DNA of 13,424 nt from JBFGJH01 sp041586155. Its GTDB lineage: Bacteria; Actinomycetota; Acidimicrobiia; Spongiisociales; JAENVV01. Below, in pieces: positions 1 to 6,579 of the stretch. The first letter of the stretch is position 1, and each line of letters starts with the position of its first letter. The notes under the pieces were generated by a model. That model had not been told where the DNA came from. It made no database searches and was given only the letters and a program-made list of their open reading frames with translations. Made by a program: the position numbers and the translations under genes. Location of the stretch: positions 1 through 13,424 of the forward strand of contig JBFHAT010000062.1 in the NCBI GenBank assembly GCA_041586155.1, written 5' to 3'.

Positions 1-2
1 CA

Positions 3-290
3 GCGGACTCCAAGGTGAAGGGAGCCAAAAATCCTTACACCTCTCGCAACGGCCACATGTTCAGCTTCCTCACTCCTGAGGGAATGATGGCGTTGCGGCT
101 GTCAGACGAGCTCTCGGACAAGTTCAAGTCCGAATACGACAGTGGCGAGGTGCGCCAATACGGCTCGGTGATGCGCGGCTACGTCTCCATTCCCGACGAG
201 CTTCTGGAGGACACCGCCACCCTCGCCTCCTGGTTCGACCAGTCACACACCTGGATCGGCACGCTTCCTCCCAAACCCACCAAGAAGTAG
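3..290 (+). CDS. TfoX/Sxy N-terminal-like protein, 5' end cut by window
   Basis: The frame is open from the first bases of the window to a TAG stop at 288-290. A GTG occurs at 15, but the frame continues upstream without a stop, so the real start probably lies outside the window. The visible part carries NGHMFSFL, a LRLSDEL segment, a YGSVMRGYVSIPDELL block and a lysine/proline-rich tail. This pattern matches small actinobacterial and proteobacterial proteins resembling the TfoX N-terminal domain (MmcQ/YjbR-like fold in the broad sense). The role of these stand-alone proteins is not known. There is no TfoX C-terminal helix-hairpin-helix domain, so a competence role should not be assumed. The gene converges on the minus-strand operon, with the 297-403 palindrome between them. 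The family call is by pattern memory only. Confidence 0.6.
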   Translation, partial: ADSKVKGAKNPYTSRNGHMFSFLTPEGMMALRLSDELSDKFKSEYDSGEVRQYGSVMRGYVSIPDELLEDTATLASWFDQSHTWIGTLPPKPTKK

Positions 291-296
291 CTCGCC

Positions 297-403
297 AACC
301 TTAGGTTCCTACCGGGCTATAGCCGGAAAACCACCGAAAGTTCGTTGGCGCCTTTCGTTCTTTCGGTGGTTCCAGGGCGATTGGCGGACAGCAACCTAAG
401 GTT
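297..403. repeat. 107-bp imperfect palindromic element between convergent genes
   Basis: Two arms of equal length (297-340 and 360-403) are imperfect inverted copies, about 33 of 44 positions complementary, around a 19-nt loop. The outer 11 bp (297-307 with 393-403) and the inner 12 bp (329-340 with 360-371) pair perfectly. The middle is degenerate but keeps register without gaps. Each outer end is itself near-palindromic (AACCT-N-AGGTT). The element sits between two convergent genes, and the TAG stop of the membrane-protein gene (396-398) lies inside its right arm. It could be a strong bidirectional terminator, a REP/MITE-like repeat or a protein-binding site. There is no long T-run, which argues against a simple intrinsic terminator. 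Confidence 0.6.
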
Positions 404-917
404 CGAGTCGCCGCTCGTCGTAGCTGTCGGCGGCGCGGATGGCGAGGAGGGGAGTGACAGCGCCGGCGAAGACGCCGGCGGGGGGAACCAGCAACACCAG
501 CAGGGTCGAGTAGAGGACCACCAACAACACGGCCCACGCCCGAGTCTTGCTCCACCCCTCTCGACTCGTGCGGAGTGCCGTCGCCCCTCCCACTGCGTAC
601 CCGGCCGTCAGCCCGGTGATCGGATTGATCAACCCCATGGGAAGCCCCACGATCAGCCACAGGACCATCGCCCTCAGTGTCGCCGACGGTGCCCGAGAGT
701 GGCCCGACACGAACGCTGCTGCGGCGAACACCAACGGCACCAGCGCGAAGCCCAACGCGAACCACGGTCCCGCCGCCTCGCCTTCGTCTGATTGCGAGGC
801 CAGCGCACCGAACAAGAGCGACGAGAAGGAGATGACGTGGATGCCGGTGCTGAGGGCGATGGCCCACCAAGCTCTGCGTAGTTGACGCCGTTCGTCGCCC
901 GGGTGGGCTTGGGTCAT
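396..917 (-). CDS. Small multi-pass membrane protein, last gene of sugar ABC operon
   Basis: A 173-aa protein that I do not recognise. The ATG at 917-915 overlaps the TGA of the upstream permease (916-914) as ATGA, which fixes the start and suggests translational coupling. Hydrophobic stretches lie at about 17-40, 51-71, 82-115 (perhaps two segments around GLPMGLINPITGL) and 128-160, giving four to six membrane helices. The N-terminus is short and charged (DERRQLRR) and the C-terminus ends in charged residues (DSYDERRLEP). No enzymatic or transporter motif is visible and it is not an ABC permease, because there is no EAA loop. Its position suggests a role tied to the AglFG-type permeases, but simple co-transcription is equally possible. 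The stop codon lies within the palindromic element at 297-403. Confidence 0.75.
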   Translation of the reverse strand: MTQAHPGDERRQLRRAWWAIALSTGIHVISFSSLLFGALASQSDEGEAAGPWFALGFALVPLVFAAAAFVSGHSRAPSATLRAMVLWLIVGLPMGLINPITGLTAGYAVGGATALRTSREGWSKTRAWAVLLVVLYSTLLVLLVPPAGVFAGAVTPLLAIRAADSYDERRLEP

Positions 918-1819
918 CCTTTGACGGAGCCGGCCGTCAATCCACGGACGAAGTAGCGCTGCAAGCCCAGGAACACGGCGATGGGCAGGGCCATGGTGAT
1001 GAACGCACCGGCCGTCAGCAGGTGCCACGACTCGCCACGGGAACCGTTCAAGTCACGTAGGGCGAGGGTGACCACCCTCACGTCCGGCTCACCACCCAGG
1101 AAGACCAGGGCGACCAGCAGATCGTTCCAGACCCACAGGAACTGGAAGATGGCGAAGGAGGCGAGCACCGGCACCGACAGAGGGACGACCAGCCTGGTGA
1201 AGGTCTCGAAGTGGGACGCGCCATCGATGCGGGCCGACTCCATCATCGAGGACGGCAGCGAGCCGATGTAGTTGCGCAGCAGGTAGATGGCGAGTGGGAG
1301 ACCGAACCCGGTGTGGGCCAGCCAGATCGCCGGGAAGGTTCCGTTCATGTCAAACGTGGTGTAGAGCTTGAGCAGTGGGATCAGCGCCATCTGCAGCGGT
1401 ACCACGAGCAGTGCCACGACGGTCACGAAGATCCACTGCCGGCCAGGGAACTCCATCCACGCAAACGCATAGGCGGCGAATGCGGCGATCGTGATCGGAA
1501 TCACCGTCGCCGGGATCGTGACCGACAGGCTGTTGAGGAAGGCATTGCCGAATCCCTCCGAGCTGAGCACGGTTCGGTAGTTCTCGAACGTCCACGTGTT
1601 GTCGGCCGGGCTGGTGAAGACGGTCCACCATCCGTTGGCGTTGACGAGTCCTCCCGGTCGGAAAGAGCTGATGAGCACGCCGACGGTGGGGACCACCCAA
1701 ACGATCACGATGATGAGGATCGCCAGTTTGATCGGCCATCGCGCGAACAGCCGTGACCCGAAGCTCTGGCGGTCGGTGGTGGCGACCGTTACCTGGCCGG
1801 CTTCTGCTGATGCCGTCAT
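914..1819 (-). CDS. Carbohydrate ABC transporter permease, AglG/MalG type
   Basis: A 301-aa inner-membrane permease of the binding-protein-dependent sugar importer class (CUT1). It has about six membrane helices: roughly 30-52, 97-122, 129-150, 165-182, 214-238 and 267-288. The cytoplasmic EAA loop that docks the ATPase is clear at about 194-213, with ESARIDGAS and a downstream VVPL. The segment WLAHTGFGLPLAIYLLRNY and the ending RGLTAGSVKG are typical of AglG-like and MalG-like permeases for alpha-glucosides, but the substrate is inferred. The start ATG (1819-1817) overlaps the TGA of the upstream permease (1818-1816). The same reading frame stays open far upstream through the neighbouring permease gene. 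That stretch is a shadow, and the overlap shows where translation really begins. Confidence 0.92.
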   Translation of the reverse strand: MTASAEAGQVTVATTDRQSFGSRLFARWPIKLAILIIVIVWVVPTVGVLISSFRPGGLVNANGWWTVFTSPADNTWTFENYRTVLSSEGFGNAFLNSLSVTIPATVIPITIAAFAAYAFAWMEFPGRQWIFVTVVALLVVPLQMALIPLLKLYTTFDMNGTFPAIWLAHTGFGLPLAIYLLRNYIGSLPSSMMESARIDGASHFETFTRLVVPLSVPVLASFAIFQFLWVWNDLLVALVFLGGEPDVRVVTLALRDLNGSRGESWHLLTAGAFITMALPIAVFLGLQRYFVRGLTAGSVKG

Positions 1820-3000
1820 CGGGTCTCCTCCTGCTCTCTGAACCGTTTCACGTTGGCGACCATCAAAGGAATGATGGCCACGAGCAGCACGACTGCCAGC
1901 GCGGCGCCGGTGCCGCTGTTCCTGAACGTGAAGAACTCGGTCACCATCCGCTCGGCAACCACCGACGTGCCGAACTGGCCGCCAGTCATGACGAACACGA
2001 TATCGAAGACCTTCCATACGGTGATGATGACCGTCGTCGTGACCACGACCATGGTCGAAGAGATCGACGGAATGGTCACCCTGGTGAACACCTGGAACTC
2101 GTTGGCGCCGTCGATGCGAGCCGCCTCGATGATGTCTTCGGGGACCGACTTGATTGCCGCCGAGAGGATGACCATCGCAAATCCGGTTTGGAGCCAGATG
2201 AGAATGACCATCAGGTAGAGGTTGTTCCACGGTTCCTGGAGTAGCCAGGCTACGGGCTCCCGACCAAGCGCTGTCCAGATCCCGTTGAGCAAACCGATCT
2301 GCTCGCCGAAGCCCTCCGGCCGAAAGTTGTACATGAAACGCCACACGATCGAGGCGCCCACGAACGAGATCGCCATCGGCATGAAGATGAAGGTCTTGGA
2401 CAGCGATTCGCTGCGCCGGCCGAGTTTGTCGGAGAGCACCGCGAATCCGAGGCCGATCGCCACCGAAACGAGTGGCACCACAATGACCCACGCCACCGAG
2501 TTGCGCAGCGCGATGAGGGTCGTCTCGTTCGTGAAGATGGTTTGGTAGTTGTCGAATCCGACGAAGGCCTCTGCGCGAGCATCGAGGAAACTGAGGTACA
2601 CCGTGTTGACTGTCGGATACAGCAGGAACACAGTGAGGATGACCACGGCCGGCCCGACGAACGCGAAGGGCTGCACCCAGGGCTGGTACCGCTTGGGGAG
2701 CCTGCTGACCAGCTGGTCCATCCCGTAGAACAGGGCGAAGACGCCGACGACCCCGACAACCAGCGCCATGAGGACGACCAGCGCGCGGTTCGACTCCTCG
2801 TCGAGGAGGATCGTGCCCGAATACCACAGGCCAATAGCGACGAGCGCGGGAACGACGATCGAAACACCCAGCCGCAACAGGTTGGTCGTGAGCCGGTTTT
2901 GAGGGCCGCCGGGCGGCAGGGGTTCTAGCGGACCGCCTCCGCCGGGTTCGTGATGGTCATCGATCGGGTCTTCTTCGATGAGCGGTTCGCGAGCCGTCAT
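1816..3000 (-). CDS. Sugar ABC transporter permease, AglF/MalF type
   Basis: A 394-aa permease that pairs with the downstream AglG-type subunit. After a Pro/Gly/acidic N-terminal tail (about 1-38) there are two extra helices (about 43-60 and 74-93). Six core helices follow, at about 111-136, 166-188, 203-224, 260-283, 316-337 and 364-384. The EAA loop is at 292-311 (EAARIDGANEFQVF, ending in TIP). FVGPAVVILTVFLLYPTVN and the KVFDIVFVMTGGQF segment resemble AglF of the rhizobial alpha-glucoside importer, which also has an N-terminal extension with extra helices. The ATG at 3000-2998 has only a weak upstream AGGG. A later start inside the polar tail is possible. The gene is separated from the binding-protein gene by a strong hairpin (3022-3055) and overlaps the next gene by 4 nt. 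Confidence 0.92.
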   Translation of the reverse strand: MTAREPLIEEDPIDDHHEPGGGGPLEPLPPGGPQNRLTTNLLRLGVSIVVPALVAIGLWYSGTILLDEESNRALVVLMALVVGVVGVFALFYGMDQLVSRLPKRYQPWVQPFAFVGPAVVILTVFLLYPTVNTVYLSFLDARAEAFVGFDNYQTIFTNETTLIALRNSVAWVIVVPLVSVAIGLGFAVLSDKLGRRSESLSKTFIFMPMAISFVGASIVWRFMYNFRPEGFGEQIGLLNGIWTALGREPVAWLLQEPWNNLYLMVILIWLQTGFAMVILSAAIKSVPEDIIEAARIDGANEFQVFTRVTIPSISSTMVVVTTTVIITVWKVFDIVFVMTGGQFGTSVVAERMVTEFFTFRNSGTGAALAVVLLVAIIPLMVANVKRFREQEETR

Positions 3001-3021
3001 GGATCACGACCCTACTACGCG

Positions 3022-3055
3022 AAAGGTGGGCGACGCCTGAGCGTCGCCCACCTTT
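3022..3055 (-). terminator. Intercistronic hairpin between binding protein and permease genes
   Basis: A perfect 15-bp stem (3022-3036 with 3041-3055) has a 4-nt loop. It starts 22 nt downstream of the binding-protein stop codon and ends 22 nt before the permease start. On the transcribed minus strand the stem is followed by only three T residues and then CGCG. It is therefore more likely a partial terminator or an mRNA-stabilising 3' end than a full stop. Such hairpins in binding-protein operons usually make the binding protein more abundant than the permeases, as known for malE-malF. Confidence 0.75.
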
Positions 3056-3076
3056 TTCACGAGTTGAACTCGCGGC

Positions 3077-4483
3077 TTACGGCCAGCTCGCCTCGATGGT
3101 GTCGAGCACGTCTGCTGTCGACGTGCCCCGGGTCCAGTCGACCATACCGGTCCAGAATGTGCCCTGGCCTACGGCCGAGGGCATCAGGTCCGACGCGTCG
3201 AACACGAATCCGTTTGTGGCCAGCGCCGCCGAAACGGCTTCGGCCTGTTTGCGGACGGTGTCCGACTCGTAGCAGTCCAGCGCCGTGTTGGCATTGGCGG
3301 AAATCCGCTCGATGCCGGCTACGCCGTGACCCTTCGGAGCCGCCTGGACACACTGCATGTCCGGGCCGGCATACGCCTCAAGCAACGCCGCAACCTCAGG
3401 ACGGTTGTTGAAGACGATGGCGAGTTCGCCACCACCCATCGCCCCGTCACTGTCGATCGCCGGGAAGTTGAAGAAGTCGGCATCGGTGCCCGACTCCACA
3501 CCCTCCGGGAAGAAGTTGGCGATGAACGACGCTTGCCGGTGCAGCATGCAGCTCGGTGGCTCGTTGAACATCGGGTCCGGAGCATCACGGAAGTCGATCG
3601 CCGAGACACCCTCGAGACCGCCCAGCACGAAGTCCTCGCCTTGCCAGATCTCGGCCAACCGGTCGAACGCGTTCACCACCGCGGGGTCGTTGAACGCAAT
3701 GTCGTGGTTCACCCACTGGTTGTAGACATCTGCGCCCGCCGTGCGAACCATGATGTCTTCGATCCAGTCGGTGCCCGGCCAGCCGGTGGCGGCGTCCGAA
3801 CCCAGCCCGATGCACCACGGCGTGATGCCGTCGTCACGGATCTGAGCGGACAATGCAACCAGATCGTCCCAGGTCTCGGGGACCTCGTAGCCCCCAGCCT
3901 CGAACGCCGGCTTGTTGTACCAGACGATCGACTTGTAGTTGGCGTTCGTCGGAATGGCGTAATGGTTGCCATCGGCACACTCACCCAGACCGATGAAGTA
4001 CGCACCATGCGCCGACTCGAGCGCGGCGATGTCGAAGCCCAGGTCCTCGAGCGATACGAGCTGGCCTGCGTCGGCGAACTCACAGATCGAACCCGGCTGC
4101 GGGGTGATCGCGATGTCCGGTGGCGCGCCACCATCCACAGCGATTCGCAAGTCCTGCTCGAACGAGTCGCTACCAAGCCAGACCACGGTTGCGCCTTCGG
4201 CCTCGCCGTAAACGTCGAAGGTCGCCTGGATCGAAGCGCCTTCATCGCCGGTGGGGGCACCCCACACCGAAACCTCGGTACCCGAGACGTCGACGTCGGT
4301 GAAGTCCATCGCTCCGGTGTCGCCCGTCGTGTCACCAGTCGTGTCTGCCGTCGTGTCTGCCGTCGTGTCATCCGGCGCGGCGCCCGGAGCAGCGGTGGTG
4401 TCGGTCCCACCGTCGCCACAAGCCACCAAGACCAGAATCAAAGCCGCAAGCAGTGCGAACAGCTTCACTGTCCGTTTCTTCAT
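3077..4483 (-). CDS. Sugar ABC transporter substrate-binding lipoprotein, AglE type
   Basis: A 468-aa extracellular solute-binding protein (family 1). The signal peptide MKKRTVKLFALLAALILVL ends in a lipobox with Cys22 (LVAC), so the protein should be lipid-anchored outside the membrane. Residues 23-58 are a low-complexity Thr/Asp/Gly linker with four TT(A/G)D units. The globular domain follows, with GTEVSVWG, GSDSFEQDLRIAVDGGAPPDIAITPQPG and NYKSIVWYNKPAF, which resemble AglE-like alpha-glucoside binders. The actual sugar cannot be read from the sequence. The start ATG has GGAGG six nt upstream (4490-4494 on the plus strand). This is the first gene of the operon and is followed by a hairpin and then two permeases. 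No ATPase gene lies in the window. Confidence 0.93.
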   Translation of the reverse strand: MKKRTVKLFALLAALILVLVACGDGGTDTTAAPGAAPDDTTADTTADTTGDTTGDTGAMDFTDVDVSGTEVSVWGAPTGDEGASIQATFDVYGEAEGATVVWLGSDSFEQDLRIAVDGGAPPDIAITPQPGSICEFADAGQLVSLEDLGFDIAALESAHGAYFIGLGECADGNHYAIPTNANYKSIVWYNKPAFEAGGYEVPETWDDLVALSAQIRDDGITPWCIGLGSDAATGWPGTDWIEDIMVRTAGADVYNQWVNHDIAFNDPAVVNAFDRLAEIWQGEDFVLGGLEGVSAIDFRDAPDPMFNEPPSCMLHRQASFIANFFPEGVESGTDADFFNFPAIDSDGAMGGGELAIVFNNRPEVAALLEAYAGPDMQCVQAAPKGHGVAGIERISANANTALDCYESDTVRKQAEAVSAALATNGFVFDASDLMPSAVGQGTFWTGMVDWTRGTSTADVLDTIEASWP

Positions 4484-4489
4484 GCATAT

Positions 4490-4494
4490 CCTCC
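4490..4494 (-). promoter_or_regulatory. Ribosome binding site of the binding-protein gene
   Basis: GGAGG on the minus strand lies 6 nt before the ATG at 4483. It fixes the start of the lipoprotein and is the strongest ribosome site in the operon, fitting high expression of the binding protein. Confidence 0.85.
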
Positions 4495-4502
4495 ATGTTG
4501 GG

Positions 4503-4541
4503 ACCGCCCGCGCTCAGCAAGCCTGCCGAAGCAGGGGCGGT
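4503..4541 (-). promoter_or_regulatory. Possible structured 5' leader of the sugar operon
   Basis: On the transcribed strand, ACCGCCC (4541-4535) can pair with GGGCGGT (4509-4503). This encloses a small stem CCTGC/GCAGG with a TTCG loop (4535-4522), which is the very stable C(UUCG)G tetraloop. The two stems compete for one base. The structure ends about 9 nt before the GGAGG of the binding-protein gene. No riboswitch class is recognised and the transcription start is unknown. Confidence 0.35.
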
Positions 4542-4680
4542 GCGGGAGAGACGATATCGCAATGTCGGCTCCGGCGCATCTCGAAACGGCCGAGCTATAG
4601 CGTTGTCGAGGGAGCCGCCGTGGGCGGGCCAGTAGCGTTGATGGCGTGTGTGACGTCGACGTCGGCTGGGTGGGCTCCCT

Positions 4681-5259
4681 GTGACGGAGCCGCCATATCC
4701 AGGGGAAGACAGCGCGCTCGTCATCACCGTGCCCGCAGCCGAGCCGGTGGTGGGAGAGTGGCGCCGTCGCTGCGACCCATCGGCCGCCTGGGGGGTACCG
4801 GCTCACGTCACCATCCTGTACCCGTTCATCAAGCCCGCGGCGATCACTCGCGCCGATCTGACGACGCTCAGGACGGTCGCCCGCCGGTTCGAGTCGTTCG
4901 AACTGACCTTCGACTCGATCGGCCGGTTCGACGACGCCGTCCTCTACCTCCGCCCCCACCCGGCGACGCGGCTCATGGAGCTCACCGAAGCGATGACAGC
5001 CGAGTGGCCAGACTTGCCGCCGTACGGTGGTATCCACTCCGAAGTGATTCCCCACCTCACGATCGCTGAACAGTCCGATTTGGTGTCATTCGAGGAAGTC
5101 GCACTTGCTGTTGAGGCCGACTTGCCCGTCCACAGTGCGGCTGATGCCATCGACCTGATCGCCGGGAGCTACGAACGCGATTCCTGGAGGCCCGTCGCAC
5201 GATTCGACCTGGCTCCGCCCACGGCATTCGAGATCGACGATGGTAAGCGTCGCACCTAG
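4681..5259 (+). CDS. 2'-5' RNA ligase family (2H phosphoesterase) protein
   Basis: A 192-aa protein with the two His-x-Thr motifs that define the 2H phosphoesterase superfamily: AHVTILYPF (His42, Thr44) and PHLTIA (His125, Thr127). The two histidines form the active site that acts on 2',3'-cyclic or 2'-5' phosphodiester bonds. Family members include ThpR/LigT-like RNA cyclic phosphodiesterases, but the physiological substrate here is unknown. The length is normal for the family. The GTG start at 4681 is the best choice, since an in-frame TGA at 4651 leaves little room upstream. The ribosome site is poor (a GGGTGGG stretch). The alpha/beta hydrolase follows 14 bp downstream, so the two are probably co-transcribed. 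Confidence 0.9.
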   Translation: MTEPPYPGEDSALVITVPAAEPVVGEWRRRCDPSAAWGVPAHVTILYPFIKPAAITRADLTTLRTVARRFESFELTFDSIGRFDDAVLYLRPHPATRLMELTEAMTAEWPDLPPYGGIHSEVIPHLTIAEQSDLVSFEEVALAVEADLPVHSAADAIDLIAGSYERDSWRPVARFDLAPPTAFEIDDGKRRT

Positions 5260-5262
5260 GGT

Positions 5263-5267
5263 GGAGG
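5263..5267 (+). promoter_or_regulatory. Ribosome binding site of the alpha/beta hydrolase
   Basis: GGAGG lies 6 nt upstream of the ATG at 5274, in the short gap after the preceding stop codon. It supports that start and joint transcription with the 2H gene. Confidence 0.8.
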
Positions 5268-5273
5268 CCGCCC

Positions 5274-6233
5274 ATGAAGCTGATCACCGCACCGTTTTCT
5301 CTCGCTTGGAAGGCCCTGAAGACGGCTCCGCTGGCTGCGGCTGCTTGGATCGTCTACAGCAGTTGGTTCGTTGACCACGACCTGCCACTGCCGGACCCGC
5401 TGGCAGCCGAACCAACGTACGTCGACTCGGGGCGCGGACCGTTTGCCCTCTACCGGCGGGGGCCGAGCAACGCTCCGTCTGTGCTGTTGGTTCATTCGGT
5501 CAACGCCGCTGCGTCGGCTGCGGAAATGCGCCCCTTGTTCGACCGGCTGGCGCTCGACCACGACGTCATCGCGATGGATTTGCCCGGCTACGGCAAGTCT
5601 GACCGCACCGCGATGGTGTACGACATCGACACCATGACCGGAGGAGTCCAAACGGCGCTCGAGTCGATCGGTCGGCCGTCTCACATCGTCGCTCTGTCGC
5701 TAGGAGCCGAGTTCGCTGCCAGAGCCGAGACGATACAACCCGAGCTGGTGGCGTCGCTCACCCTCATCTCGCCCACCGGGTTCTCGGCAGACGACGTTGC
5801 ACCACCCGGACAGCTCGGGGACGTTCTCCGCACTCCGATCATCGGCCAGGCACTCTTCGACGCACTGACCTCCAAGCCATCGATCGACTACTTCTTGTCG
5901 AAGTCGTTCACGGGAGAGGTCGACCCCGGATTGTCCTCGTATGCCTACCTCACTGCGCACCAACCGAATGCCGTCTACGCTCCAGCGTCCTTCCTTGCGG
6001 GTACCCTCTTCACTCGCAACGCAGTCGAGACGCTCTATGACCGAGTCAGCTCGCCGGTCCTGGTGCTCTTCGACGAGGATCCGTACTCTCTGTTCGACGA
6101 GCTGGCTCCGTTCACCTCCCGCAAGGAAGCTTGGACGGCGCAGCGGATCCCCGACACATGCGGGTTGCCGCATTTCGACGCTCCCGACGAAACGGCGGAT
6201 GCGATCCGCCGATTCATTGGTGAGGTCGAGTAG
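5274..6233 (+). CDS. Alpha/beta hydrolase fold protein
   Basis: A 319-aa protein with an alpha/beta hydrolase domain starting at about residue 50. A hydrophobic stretch near the N-terminus (about 16-32) could be a membrane anchor or uncleaved signal. LLVHSVNAAAS (71-81) is the usual oxyanion-hole region, DLPGYGKSD (102-110) the typical turn, and ALSLGAEFA (140-148) the nucleophile elbow with Ser142. The elbow departs from the standard GxSxG by having Ala first. An Asp in LFDEDPY (267 or 269) and His300 in GLPHFD complete a plausible triad. The substrate cannot be inferred. Fold members include esterases, haloalkane dehalogenases and C-C hydrolases, but a Ser nucleophile excludes a dehalogenase. 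The start is fixed by GGAGG 6 nt upstream. Confidence 0.9.
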   Translation: MKLITAPFSLAWKALKTAPLAAAAWIVYSSWFVDHDLPLPDPLAAEPTYVDSGRGPFALYRRGPSNAPSVLLVHSVNAAASAAEMRPLFDRLALDHDVIAMDLPGYGKSDRTAMVYDIDTMTGGVQTALESIGRPSHIVALSLGAEFAARAETIQPELVASLTLISPTGFSADDVAPPGQLGDVLRTPIIGQALFDALTSKPSIDYFLSKSFTGEVDPGLSSYAYLTAHQPNAVYAPASFLAGTLFTRNAVETLYDRVSSPVLVLFDEDPYSLFDELAPFTSRKEAWTAQRIPDTCGLPHFDAPDETADAIRRFIGEVE

Positions 6234-6258
6234 TGCCCTGCCAGCCGAGGCATCAGGA

Positions 6259-6296
6259 CGGTTGGGCGAAGGCTGGGATTCACGCGATCCCAACCG
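6259..6296 (+). repeat. Inverted repeat downstream of the hydrolase gene
   Basis: CGGTTGGG (6259-6266) pairs with CCCAACCG (6289-6296). A second, overlapping option is TGGGAT (6274-6279) with ATCCCA (6287-6292) and a 7-nt loop. It lies 26 nt after the hydrolase stop. It could be a weak terminator, but no T-run follows. No gene is assigned with confidence in the 284 bp between the hydrolase stop and the DUF1697 start. Confidence 0.3.
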
Positions 6297-6306
6297 CCGA
6301 TGAGCA

Positions 6307-6579
6307 TTGATCACGACCCTCACACTGGTCCGGTCCCCGGCGGAGGCGTGGGAACTCGACGCAGAAACAATCGTCGCCAACCGACTGGTGCACATCTTCA
6401 ACGCCACCCGACCTGGGGGCCTCGACGGCTCCATGGAACTCGACCAGTACGAGGCGGTGCGCGCCCAACGGATCACCCGATGGCGAACAGGCCGAGCCGC
6501 GCCGAGACTGCGATCCGATGAGCCGTTACGTCGCCCTGCTCCGGGGTATCGGCCCTGGAGACCCCAGGATGCGCAATGA
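6307..6579 (+). CDS. Doubtful 90-aa open frame (small protein or gene remnant)
   Basis: A TTG-started frame follows an in-frame TGA at 6301-6303. Codons up to about 6515 show the G/C third-base preference of real genes here, and the product looks protein-like (WELDAETIVANRLVHIFNAT, LDQYEAVRAQRITRW). No family is recognised. Problems are the lack of a ribosome site and the absence of a stop before the next gene. The frame overruns the DUF1697 gene by 62 nt, and the overlapping part is probably meaningless. It may be a remnant whose natural start and stop were lost, or a real small gene with a long overlap. Confidence 0.3.
   Translation: MITTLTLVRSPAEAWELDAETIVANRLVHIFNATRPGGLDGSMELDQYEAVRAQRITRWRTGRAAPRLRSDEPLRRPAPGYRPWRPQDAQ

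Larger units (their letters stand above)
4484..4680. other. Divergent intergenic region
   Basis: These 197 bp separate the sugar operon (minus) from the 2H phosphoesterase gene (plus), so promoters for both should lie here. I could not pick a convincing -35/-10 pair. It contains a perfect 12-bp palindrome (4652-4663), an 8-bp palindrome GCTATAGC near 4594-4601, CGATATCG near 4552-4559 and the leader hairpins noted separately. Any of these could be an operator. No regulator gene is next to it. Confidence 0.5.

Noticed and set aside
918..1028. Longer start for the small membrane protein
   Set aside because: The extra 37 residues are an out-of-frame reading of the permease end; the ATGA overlap at 914-917 is the better start.
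1820..2827. Upstream extension of the AglG-type permease frame, which could be read as a 637-aa protein
   Set aside because: It is an out-of-frame reading of the AglF-type permease (HHHR-rich, no helices). The ATGA overlap at 1816-1819 marks the true start.
4319..4366. CRISPR-like short repeats
   Set aside because: The 12-bp units are directly adjacent without spacers and encode a Thr/Asp linker in frame.
3326..4600. 424-aa plus-strand frame opposite the binding-protein gene
   Set aside because: It is Arg/Val-rich and motif-free, opposite a clear lipoprotein with signal peptide and ribosome site.
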